Shown here one piece after another: positions 8,549-16,200 of a stretch of DNA of 53,334 nucleotides (within the stretch, counting starts at the first letter, position 1; each line of letters starts with the position of its first letter). The notes under the pieces are model-generated. The model did not search any database, had not been told where the DNA came from, and saw nothing but the letters and a program-made list of their open reading frames with translations. The stretch comes from an uncultured Prevotella sp. Lineage in GTDB: Bacteria > Bacteroidota > Bacteroidia > Bacteroidales > Bacteroidaceae. Position numbers and translations under genes: made by a program. The DNA is taken from assembly GCA_945830345.1 (NCBI GenBank), contig CALZYS010000002.1:1-53334 (forward strand). Direction: 5' to 3'.

Positions 8549-9558
8549 AACATTCCTTATTATATATAATAATGTGTATTCCACTCCTCTGTCTGTCGTC
8601 ATGTATCGACGAGGATGAATACGACAACTCTCCCCAGGGCAACTTTGAGGCTCTGTGGAAGATACTCGACGAGCATTACTGCTTCTTCGACTATAAGCGT
8701 GATGCCTATGGACTCGACTGGAACGAGGTGCGTGCGCGCTATTCCAACCGAATTGATGCCACCATGAACTCCGACCAGCTCTTCGAGGTGCTCTCCGACA
8801 TGCTTGCCGAACTGCGCGATGGTCATGTCAACCTGTCTTCCACTGGAAACCTTGCGCGCTATTGGACTTGGAAGGAAGGCTATCCCGCCAACAGCAGCGA
8901 CTCGCTCTATCGGCGCTATCTTGGCACCGACTATAAGATTGCTGCCGGTGCCTCCTATCGTGTTCTCGACGACAATATAGGCTATGTGCGCTACGAGAGT
9001 TTTCTTGACGGCATGGGCGAGGGCAATCTCGACAAGATGCTCATCAACCTGATGTTCTGCCAAGGACTCATCATCGACGTGCGCGACAATGGCGGTGGCA
9101 ATCTCACATACGCCGAGCGCTTTGCCGCCCGCTTCTTCAACGAGCGCACCCATGTGGGCTATATACAGCACAAGACTGGCAAGGGACATTCCGACTTCTC
9201 CTCTCTCGACGAGCAGTGGCTCGATCCCTCGTCCAACATCCGTTGGCACAAGCCGGTGTGCGTATTGACCAATCGTGGCGTATATAGTGCCGCCAACGAG
9301 TTTGTCAAGTATATGAAGCAATGCCCCTTGGCAACCGTCGTGGGTGATGCCACTGGTGGTGGAGCCGGTATGCCTTTCTCCTCCAGCATCCCTAACGGTT
9401 GGAGTGTGCGCTTCAGTGCCTGTCCGATGTACGATGCCTCAGGGCTGAGCACCGAGTTTGGCATCGCCCCCGATGTCAAGGTTGATCTTTTGCAAGAAGA
9501 TTTCCTGCGTGGTGAAGACACCATAATAGAGGCAGCCCGCAGTATTTTGGCAAAATAA
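8545..9558 (+). CDS. S41-family (tail-specific) peptidase lipoprotein
   Basis: A 337-residue protein with a lipobox CLSSC (Cys20), so probably anchored in the periplasm or outer membrane. The C-terminal TSPc/S41 core is clear: GYVRYESF, GLIIDVRDNGGG (174-185) and the nucleophile region LTNRGVYSAANEF with Ser248, followed by a VVGDATGGGAGMP glycine-rich segment. An N-terminal helical region (residues 30-100) precedes it; no PDZ domain is evident. Members cut C-terminal or unfolded regions of envelope proteins; the substrate is unknown. The start codon overlaps the stop of the DUF3316 gene. It is probably the last gene of the parC transcript. Confidence 0.88.
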   Translation: MKHSLLYIIMCIPLLCLSSCIDEDEYDNSPQGNFEALWKILDEHYCFFDYKRDAYGLDWNEVRARYSNRIDATMNSDQLFEVLSDMLAELRDGHVNLSSTGNLARYWTWKEGYPANSSDSLYRRYLGTDYKIAAGASYRVLDDNIGYVRYESFLDGMGEGNLDKMLINLMFCQGLIIDVRDNGGGNLTYAERFAARFFNERTHVGYIQHKTGKGHSDFSSLDEQWLDPSSNIRWHKPVCVLTNRGVYSAANEFVKYMKQCPLATVVGDATGGGAGMPFSSSIPNGWSVRFSACPMYDASGLSTEFGIAPDVKVDLLQEDFLRGEDTIIEAARSILAK

Positions 9559-9570
9559 TAGGCAAAAGAT

Positions 9571-9601
9571 TTGGATATATAAAAAAAATGTCGTACCTTT
9601 G
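9571..9601 (+). promoter_or_regulatory. tRNA-Leu promoter
   Basis: TTG at 9571-9573, 20-base spacer, TACCTTTG at 9594-9601, 12 bases before the mature tRNA 5' end. The box and the following bases (TACCTTTGCACCCGCAAA) are identical to those at the tRNA-Val promoter (34782 onward). Confidence 0.8.
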
Positions 9602-9613
9602 CACCCGCAAATC

Positions 9614-9697
9614 GCGCCTGTGGCGGAATTGGTAGACGCGCTAGACTTAGGATCTAGTGTCTCAGACGTGTAGGTTCGAGTCCTATCAGGCGTACCA
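9614..9697 (+). tRNA. tRNA-Leu (anticodon TAG)
   Basis: The acceptor stem GCGCCTG (9614-9620) pairs with CAGGCGT (9687-9693), with a G1-U72 wobble that is normal for bacterial Leu tRNAs. The anticodon arm CTAGA-CTTAGGA-TCTAG gives anticodon TAG, reading CTA. A long class II variable arm and the T-arm GGTTCGAGTCC are present, and CCA is encoded (9695-9697). Confidence 0.96.
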
Positions 9698-9704
9698 CTT
9701 TGAA

Positions 9705-9739
9705 AGCTAAGTAACTGGAAACAAGTTACTTGGCTTTTT
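9705..9739 (+). terminator. Intrinsic terminator after tRNA-Leu
   Basis: A 12-position stem (9705-9716 with 9724-9735, one G-U wobble) with a 7-base loop is followed by a T run. It starts 8 bases after the tRNA CCA. Confidence 0.85.
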
Positions 9740-9944
9740 GCTTAAAGATAAATCCCCAACCATTTACCCAACTTTCAGAAATTGTTAAGTGTAGTTAATT
9801 GCAGAGTTAATATCTAATAATTGCTTTTCTAAATAATATTTGTTCGTTTGCAACGTTTTAATATACAATTAAAATGTAGCAGAATGGAATTCGTTTCAAT
9901 GACGGTATAGACTAAAGTATATCCCTATTGTTAGTTGAGAAAGG

Positions 9945-10008
9945 ACGATAACTGTCAAAATATGCAGTCATTGAATATTGTTTTTGTCATTTTAACAAAT
10001 ATTATCGT
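9945..10008. promoter_or_regulatory. Inverted repeat upstream of the TA promoter, operator candidate
   Basis: ACGATAA (9945-9951) and TTATCGT (10002-10008) are perfect 7-base inverted arms, imperfectly extended to GAAAG...CTTTTC. The right arm lies just before the -33 TTG of the toxin-antitoxin promoter. The AT-rich stretch before it (9740-9940) shows no gene or further structure that I can support. Confidence 0.35.
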
Positions 10009-10015
10009 TCTTTTC

Positions 10016-10046
10016 TTGTCTCTTTCGAATATAATCCGTAATTTTG
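10016..10046 (+). promoter_or_regulatory. MntA/HepT promoter
   Basis: TTG at 10016-10018, 20-base spacer, TAATTTTG at 10039-10046, 22 bases upstream of the MntA-like ATG. Confidence 0.75.
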
Positions 10047-10068
10047 AAGCGAAAATTAAAAAGAAGAT

Positions 10069-10374
10069 ATGAATTTATTAACAGAAAGAGTGATAATACC
10101 AAAGATTCAAAAGTATCTTGCGACCCAACCAGTCGTAAGGGCGTGGATATTTGGGTCTTTCTCACGAGGTGAGGAAACGCCGACAAGCGACCTTGATATT
10201 TTATTTGTGCCCGACAAAACTCAACATTTCAGCCTTTTCACTCTCGGTGGTATGTATTCAGATTTAAAGGAACTGCTCGGGCGGGAGGTCGATCTCGTTA
10301 CTGATGGATCTTTGAAACCTTTTGCAAGAAATAGTGTGGAACAGGACAAAATTCTGATATATGAGAGAAAGTGA
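10069..10374 (+). CDS. MntA-like minimal nucleotidyltransferase antitoxin
   Basis: A 101-residue protein with the exact polymerase-beta type signature GSX10DXD (GSFSRGEETPTSDLDIL) and a third acidic strand near REVDLVTD. This fits the small MNT proteins that act as antitoxins by adding AMP groups to a tyrosine of the partner HEPN toxin. The following HEPN gene overlaps its 3' end by 14 bases, the usual order and coupling in MntA-HepT modules. It has its own Bacteroidetes promoter and a possible operator repeat. Family call is firm; the AMP-transfer role is known for characterised members and inferred here. Confidence 0.88.
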   Translation: MNLLTERVIIPKIQKYLATQPVVRAWIFGSFSRGEETPTSDLDILFVPDKTQHFSLFTLGGMYSDLKELLGREVDLVTDGSLKPFARNSVEQDKILIYERK

Positions 10375-10735
10375 AAAAGACCCTCAACGTTTGCGTGATA
10401 TTCTTGAGGCAATAGATAACGTTTTTAAATATGTCGGTGATTGTGATTTCAATTCTTTTCTTGATGATGCTATGCGATACCATGCCGTGGTTTACAACAT
10501 TATGGTTATTGGAGAAGCCGCTAATCTGTTAACCAAGGATTTCTGCATAGAACATCCTGCTACACCATGGAGACAAATCATTGGAATGAGAAATTTTTTA
10601 ATCCATGGTTATAAACAGGTTGAAAAGGATTTGGTATGGCAAGTTATTGACAAGGAACTAAACATATTGCGTGAACAGGTTAAAGAATACCTAAATGAGT
10701 TGGATGTTCTACACAATACGTTCATAAAAGAGTAG
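10361..10735 (+). CDS. HepT-like HEPN-domain RNase toxin
   Basis: A 124-residue all-helical protein of the HepT/DUF86 family. The catalytic Rx4HxY motif is intact in MRNFLIHGYKQV, and the conserved NIMVIGEAANLLT segment that leads into the second helix pair is present. HepT proteins are RNases; the motif tyrosine is the site modified by MntA in characterised systems. The ATG overlaps the MntA-like stop by 14 bases, implying translational coupling. The intact motif suggests an active module rather than a remnant. It lies in the accessory stretch next to tRNA-Leu. Confidence 0.88.
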   Translation: MRESEKDPQRLRDILEAIDNVFKYVGDCDFNSFLDDAMRYHAVVYNIMVIGEAANLLTKDFCIEHPATPWRQIIGMRNFLIHGYKQVEKDLVWQVIDKELNILREQVKEYLNELDVLHNTFIKE

Positions 10736-10840
10736 TCAATATGAAGATGCTAGGGCTTTGATTTCAAGGAGTCCCCGTTTAACAAAACAGAAAATAGTAT
10801 GCAGTTCCTTTACTCTTCCTCCGCTCTCTGATCGACTTTC

Positions 10841-10945
10841 CATCGAATTTGCATCGAATTTGCATCGGCTTTGAAACGGAGGATCATTGGAGGTACATTG
10901 GAGAATTTTGCCTATAACAAAGAAGAATTTTGCCTATAACAAAGA
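10841..10945. repeat. Tandem repeats: 11-base triplet and 21-base pair
   Basis: CATCGAATTTG is repeated at 10841 and 10852, followed by the variant CATCGGCTTTG at 10863. A 21-base unit starting GAATTTTGCC occurs twice (10903-10923 and 10925-10945). Both sets lie in the gene-free stretch between HepT and the VirE remnant. Confidence 0.8.
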
Positions 10946-10957
10946 GAATTTGTTAAA

Positions 10958-11168
10958 TAACACTGCACACTGCACTTTTCGCTCTGAAACCCTTATAAAC
11001 ACAGGGGTTGTGGCGAGTGCAGTGTTGTCGGCAACACTACACTAACACTGCACACAGCCAAGCAAGGCATTTGTGTAGTGTTAGTGCAGTGTCTGAGCAA
11101 ACACTGCACTTCGTGAAAGCCCGATAAACACAGGGCTTTCAGCCCGATTAGTGCAGTGTGCAGTGTTA
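10958..11168. repeat. 18-bp inverted repeat enclosing iteron-like TGCAGTGT copies
   Basis: TAACACTGCACACTGCAC (10958-10975) and its perfect inverse (11151-11168) flank 175 bases holding further TGCAGTGT/ACACTGCA copies in both orientations, an AGTGTTG-tcgg-CAACACT hairpin (11021-11038) and two similar hairpins around TAAACACAGGG (near 10989-11010 and 11115-11140). No protein is encoded. The pattern recalls iterons or mobile-element control regions; function unknown. The rest of the gene-free stretch, 11169-11355, is AT-rich with a possible TATCTTTG -7 box at 11297-11304. Confidence 0.75.
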
Positions 11169-11355
11169 ATGATAAAATTCATTTTTATATACGAGATGAT
11201 TAGTCAAATGTTAAAGCCGAGCGGACAAAATGTTAAAAGTGAATGATCAAGTGAATATTTCTCGATAAAAATGATACGAGTTTGAATTTTTTGTATTATC
11301 TTTGCAGTCGAATTGAGAACAAATTATTTATTTATTAATTAAAGATTTATGTAAA

Positions 11356-11988
11356 ATGGCTACACAAAGTATGTTAGAAATTCCTTTAATGGAGATTACG
11401 AAAAACCAAAACATGATTTTCGAGGTTGAGGCCTTTCTTGAAGAGGGTTTTCGATTTCGCCGTAATGTGATTAACGGCAAAGTGGAGATTTGCTATCATG
11501 GTGAGAACGAATGGACTACACTGACGACAAAGAAATTCAATAGCCTTCTGATTAAAGCCATGAAAGATGGCATTGGAGGCGATTCATCTCCAAGGAAAAT
11601 TATTGAGGACTATGTCGGTTCAACGGCTATTCCGTCATTTAATCCTATCAAGGACTACATTGATTCTTTACCCCGATGGGATGGTCAGGACAGAGTGTCT
11701 GCATTTTTCCGACGCCTTCCTGGAGTGGATGACGAGATGGTGGGATTCCTCACAATCTGGCTTTTCTCGGCAGTGGCCCATTGGATGAAGATGGACACAA
11801 TGCATGGAAATGAGTGCGTACCTATTCTGATAGGCGAACAAGGTTGCGGCAAGAGTACATTCTGCAATCGGCTTCTACCGCCCGAACTGCGTGAGTATTT
11901 CTTCGACCATATCAATTTCGGCAACAAGTTAGACTTTGAGATGGCGCTCACAAACGGTCTGATGGTCAATCTCGACGAATTTCACTAA
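11356..11988 (+). pseudogene. Truncated VirE-domain primase/helicase-like protein
   Basis: The 210 residues match the N-terminal half of the virulence-associated E (VirE, D5/primase-associated P-loop) proteins common in Bacteroidetes islands: IKDYIDSLPRWDGQDRV, a helical region, Walker A IGEQGCGKST, then LMVNLDEFH, the Walker B strand, where a TAA interrupts it. Intact homologues continue well past Walker B with sensor and arginine-finger regions, so this copy lacks the rest of the ATPase and is probably inactive. No continuation is visible downstream in any frame. A possible -7 box lies at 11297-11304. It is likely the residue of a mobile element. Confidence 0.75.
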
Positions 11989-12108
11989 GTTATAGCCATA
12001 GAAGGGCTTACAACCAATGATCAATAGTTATGGTTGAAAAGAATATTTGTTGTGGTGTTAATTGTAGTTAAATATTATACATTTGACACAAAAAAGCCCT
12101 TTTCCCTT

Positions 12109-12138
12109 TTGATATTTGAAAAAACATTTGTAACTTTG
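12109..12138 (+). promoter_or_regulatory. Strong promoter of a candidate structured RNA
   Basis: TTG at 12109-12111, 19-base spacer and TAACTTTG at 12131-12138, a near-consensus pair. The next convincing start codon is 459 bases downstream, so the initial transcript is non-coding. Bases 11989-12108 hold nothing else that I can support. Confidence 0.75.
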
Positions 12139-12143
12139 CAGTC

Positions 12144-12340
12144 GGACTGTAGCCTATGCCGTGCTTATTTCCGAAGTCTGAAATTAATGGGACACCATAA
12201 AATCAGATGAATAGTAAAAGCGGTATTGGGTGGGAAAATGTCCAGACATAAAAGGCGTTTACTCGACCTAAGTTCATGACACATCGAAATCTAGCAAATC
12301 TCGAAATTTTGGTCTTGGACTAAGCAACGGTAGATGTCCC
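12144..12340 (+). ncRNA. Structured RNA candidate, about 200 nt, 6S-like or Bacteroidales-1-like
   Basis: The two ends of this segment pair in a long interrupted helix: GGAC 12144-12147 with 12336-12339, CTA 12154-12156 with 12331-12333, CCG 12159-12161 with 12328-12330, GCTTA 12163-12167 with 12321-12325, TCC 12170-12172 with 12317-12319 and AAG 12174-12176 with 12314-12316. Inside are a hairpin at 12177-12207 (TCTGA/TCAGA and ATGG/CCAT with a GACA loop) and a stem GTAAAaGC/GCgTTTAC. It starts just after a strong promoter. Size and rod shape suggest 6S RNA or the Bacteroidales-1 RNA motif, but I cannot confirm either; the side hairpins make a novel RNA possible. Boundaries are approximate. 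Confidence 0.5.
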
Positions 12341-12362
12341 GGGTGTGATTTTTGCATCCCGT

Positions 12363-12440
12363 GGAGACCTCATAAGCACTGATTATACTACCTTTTATCA
12401 TAAAGGGGAGTAATAGATTTATTGTTTATACAGGTCTCCT
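12363..12440 (+). other. Long-range hairpin between the RNA candidate and LytTR
   Basis: GGAGACCT (12363-12370) pairs with AGGTCTCC (12433-12440). Within it, CCTTTTAT-c-ATAAAGG (near 12390-12405) makes an inner hairpin. It could be a 3' domain of the RNA or part of a leader for the LytTR gene. Confidence 0.45.
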
Positions 12441-12519
12441 TAACGTGGAATGATTATCATATCGGCGTGGGCTCTGACGTTGTCTGTTCTACCAAAATGG
12501 GCAGTGCTAGAGCCTCGAT

Positions 12520-12556
12520 GTGTGGAATGGGCAACAGATGTTTCCACGCTCTTTTT
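12520..12556 (+). terminator. Intrinsic terminator or attenuator before LytTR
   Basis: GTGTGGAA (12520-12527) pairs with TTCCACGC (12542-12549) across a 14-base loop, followed by TCTTTTT. It lies 41 bases upstream of the LytTR ATG. Confidence 0.6.
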
Positions 12557-12597
12557 GTCTTTACAGTTTTACTATCTAAAGACAGTTGCAACCTATT

Positions 12598-12954
12598 ATG
12601 ATAAAGGGGTTCATAAATAATCGCGATGAATTGCTCGTCTTGCACATTGACAACATCGCTTATCTCCTGGCCGACGGCAACTACACGAAAATAGTGTATA
12701 TAGGCGGCATACAGGTGGTTATCACCATGGGCATATCCAAGGTTGAGGAAATCATTAGACAGCAGATTGGCTCTGATGCCCCCAGTAAGTTTGTTAGATT
12801 GGGGCGCAGCCTTGTCATAAACCAGAAATTCCTACACCATATCAACGTGACAAAACAAAAGTTGACTCTCTTCGATGGCAACAAGAACACCCTCACCCTG
12901 CAACTGCCCAAACAGCTTCTTCGTACGTATAAGCAGGAATTATGCGAGGAATAG
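12598..12954 (+). CDS. Stand-alone LytTR DNA-binding regulator
   Basis: A 118-residue protein consisting almost entirely of a LytTR domain: RDELLVLHIDNIAYLLADGNYTKIVY, the KFVRLGRSLVINQKFLHHI core and a C-terminal QLPKQLLRTYKQEL helix. There is no receiver or membrane domain, so any signal input is not visible. The start is set at the ATG at 12598; an in-frame TTG four codons earlier is possible. No promoter box lies directly upstream, so it may be transcribed by read-through of the terminator at 12520-12556 from the promoter at 12109. Its position immediately before the cohesin/dockerin cluster suggests that cluster as a target, which is inference. Confidence 0.85.
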   Translation: MIKGFINNRDELLVLHIDNIAYLLADGNYTKIVYIGGIQVVITMGISKVEEIIRQQIGSDAPSKFVRLGRSLVINQKFLHHINVTKQKLTLFDGNKNTLTLQLPKQLLRTYKQELCEE

Positions 12955-13151
12955 TAATGTTGTTATGATGTATTTTTTTGAGAATTTTTATAGCCTTAAC
13001 ATTATTTTGCCTTATAACACGGTCAATGGTTCTTTAACCAATGCCCCCCCGCTCCTTTCTTCTGAAACAATAATCCCGCCACTTCATCCAATAACCCCAC
13101 TGTTTCGTCCATTCGACACCTCGTTTATATTCCGACTTCAAAATAAATGTG

Positions 13152-13159
13152 TAACTTTG
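13152..13159 (+). promoter_or_regulatory. -7 box for the surface-protein cluster
   Basis: TAACTTTG at 13152-13159 with no clear -33 TTG, giving a leader of about 125 bases before the ATG at 13292. A weak -33 fits an activated promoter. The remaining intergenic sequence from 12955 holds a C7 run near 13044 and nothing else I can support. Confidence 0.55.
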
Positions 13160-13291
13160 CAAGCGAGTATAGTGTGCCTTGTTGTCAGATAACCAATGCC
13201 TTCAAGCCTCATTACCTACTCCCACAAATATATAAATAAGGTGGAGAAGAAACATTAAATACATAATTATTAATTTAAAAACAAACAGATT

Positions 13292-16200
13292 ATGAACAAA
13301 GTTACACTTTCTGTTGCCGCTCTTGCGGCTATCGGAGGTTCTGCACAAGCTGCGGAATCGACGACGGATGTGGCTCTTGCCAACGAGGCCGCATATCAGG
13401 AACTTACACAGGGTATCTCGAAGGCTATTCTTGCCCTTGAGGATGGCTACCACGACAAGGTGAAGGAAGATTTCAAGGCTAAGCTGAGTGACCTTCAGGC
13501 AAGGGTGGACGAGGCAAAAAAAGATGAAACCATCGCCGCACAAGCCGAAGCTCTCCAAAAAGAACTTGACGAATATGTTGCTGGCGCTGTAGCTGCCGAG
13601 AAGCCATGGGATGCCAAGGACGGATTGAGTGCATATTATTCATCCCAACTCGACGCCGCTCTTGCTTCTGCAGCAGATGCCATGAACTATGCTTTTGATG
13701 CCGAATTCATCAAGGACACTAAGACTGCATACGACAATGATGTCAAGGAGTCAAATGACATTAAGTCTGCCATCGACAACTTCGATGTTACTGATGTCAC
13801 TGGCTATGCCACTAAGGAAAGTGACCTTAAGAGCCGAATTAACACTCTTAAGGCCAACTTGGGCAACTACACTACAAAGTTACAGGCTGACAACGAAATC
13901 TACGTTCAAAATAAGAATGCCAATGCTGCATTTGACAAGGCATATAATGAGGCAGAGACAGCATACAACAATGCCATTGACAAGATTGGTGAAGTCCTCG
14001 CCACTGAAGGTTATGCCGCATTGCGTCAAAAGGCTCTTGGCGAATTGAACACTGTTTATCAGAACAACATCGTTAAGGCTTTCAAGGAGAACGCTCTCGA
14101 GGATGGCAAAAACACCACAGCAAAGGTAAATACTCTTGTAAGCACATATCTTACCCCCGCAAAGTCTGAGTTTAATAATGTTGTAAGTGATTACACTGCC
14201 ACCTATAACCGTCTTGAAGCATATCATACTCAGGGAGTCGTTGACATCAATACATTGAAGACTCGTCTAAAGAAGACCACTGACGACCTGAATAAGTATG
14301 GTGGTGAGCCTTACAAGCTTGACCCGCAGACCGACAAGGTTAATGAGATCAACACCTTGATTGGCAATCTCCAGTCAACAGTTGACGGATATATCGCCAA
14401 CGATGGAAAGGATTATTCTGCTGACAAAACCAATATCGAAGGCAAATTGGGTGCTCTGGAGACTGCTACTTCTGATAAGATTGCCGACGCAAAAGCATAC
14501 GAGAAAGCCCTTAATGCCATCAGTGGTCTTGAGACAAACTTGCAGACTGCCATCACCGAGGCTAACAAGGTATCATACGCAGATGGTTCATTCACATATA
14601 AGCCAGCTGACTATATTACCACTACAGCTATAGAGAAGCTCATTGACAACAGCGACACTAAGGCTCCTGGTTTGAAGCAGCAGTGGGCAACATTATACAA
14701 GAATGGACAGACAGCTGAGAGCACATTCGACGGTTCTGCCGTAACGTCTGCCATCGCAAAATATACCTCCGACATCGCCGCTGCAAAAGCAGCATACGAG
14801 GATGCCGCAAAACTGAGAAATGAGCGTGCCGCTCTCGTTGAGACTCTTGAGGACCTTGATGCCGACGTTACTCTCGATGGTAATGTTCCTTCCTCTCTTG
14901 GAACTTACGGTGGTCTGAAATCCACTATCCAAGGCGAGGTTGATGCTATTCAAGCAAAGCTTGATGAGTCAAAGAACCTTAAGGATGCAAAACATACCAA
15001 TGCTATTTCAGAGGCAAAATCCATATCTACCACTAAGACTAAGGCAGAAGTAGAGGCTTTGGTAAAAGCATATAGCGACACTGTTAACGACAAAGGCGAA
15101 GTCACAGCCAAGGGTAACAAGACAAACTACTACGAGAACCTGAACATAGCTGCTGCCGAGAACATCATTGCCCAGGCAGAAGCAAGCGTTGTAGCTTCGT
15201 CTGCAGCTATTACAGGTCTGTCTGTCGCAGGAACTGGTCTTGACAGCGACGCCCAGCAGAAGGCTCTCCAAACTGAACTTGAGAAGATCAAGTCGGGCAT
15301 CAACAGCATAAGCACTGAGAAGATTGCCAATACCAAGGCTGAATTCGAGAAAGACAAGGCAGGATATGCCACTACTGCTGTGGCAAGTCTCTCTCCTGTG
15401 ATTAATGACTTGAACAAGTATGCTCAGGACATTGAGACACTGAAGGGTAAGATTGCTGCTCAGGAGGCCAACTTCAACGCTTACAAGGAGCTTATGAAGG
15501 CTGATGCAACCCCTGCCACCGAATATGTTCTCAAAGCAGACATCGCAGGTTCTATCACCGCTGCCGAGAACGCAGTGAAGGGCACTACTGCAGATGCCGA
15601 CCTCGACGCTTCGCAGAAATTCTATCTCAATCAGATTTCTGGCTACAACACAGAACTTACCAACTTGGTGAATGCCATCAACGGTTATTATTCAGCTGGC
15701 ACAATGGTAGCCAACAAGGCCGCCGCTTCACAGAGTGTCACTATTCTGAAGAATAATGTAGAGTCTGTAGCCGCCAACTTTGGCTTGAACAATACCAACC
15801 ATACAAGTCAGTTGGGATTGGCGTCTGCTTTGCAGAAACTTTGGAACACAAAATACACCGAGATCTCAGAGAAAGACCAGACAAGCAACAAGCAGTCTGT
15901 GCTCGCAAGTCTTGACAGCAAGCTGCAGGACATCATCAACTTCAAGAAGTCTGTCAACGACGCTTGGGGCAATGGTAAGTCAAAGAGCATGAATGATGGC
16001 TTTGTAGCTGAAGAGGCATCCATTCGCGAAGCTATCAACGCTATTTACAACGAGTGGGATGGCGTTGACGGATGGAGGAAAGTGCTTGTTGCCGACAACA
16101 ATAAGAAGCACGATGAGTTTATATCAGAGTTTAACTTGGCAAAGGCACAATTTGACGCTGCCATCACATCTCTCGAGGCATTCAGCAAGATCAAGAATGC

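Noticed and set aside
9614..9697. G-U pair closing the tRNA-Leu acceptor stem as an anomaly
   Set aside because: Bacterial Leu tRNAs commonly have this pair; the remaining stem is perfect.
12144..12560. RNase P RNA, tmRNA or SRP RNA
   Set aside because: The invariant core sequences of these RNAs are absent from the segment and there is no tRNA-like end for tmRNA.
12875..13192. 105-residue plus-strand frame between LytTR and the giant gene
   Set aside because: It overlaps the LytTR 3' end in another frame, crosses the promoter box at 13152 and has no recognisable features.
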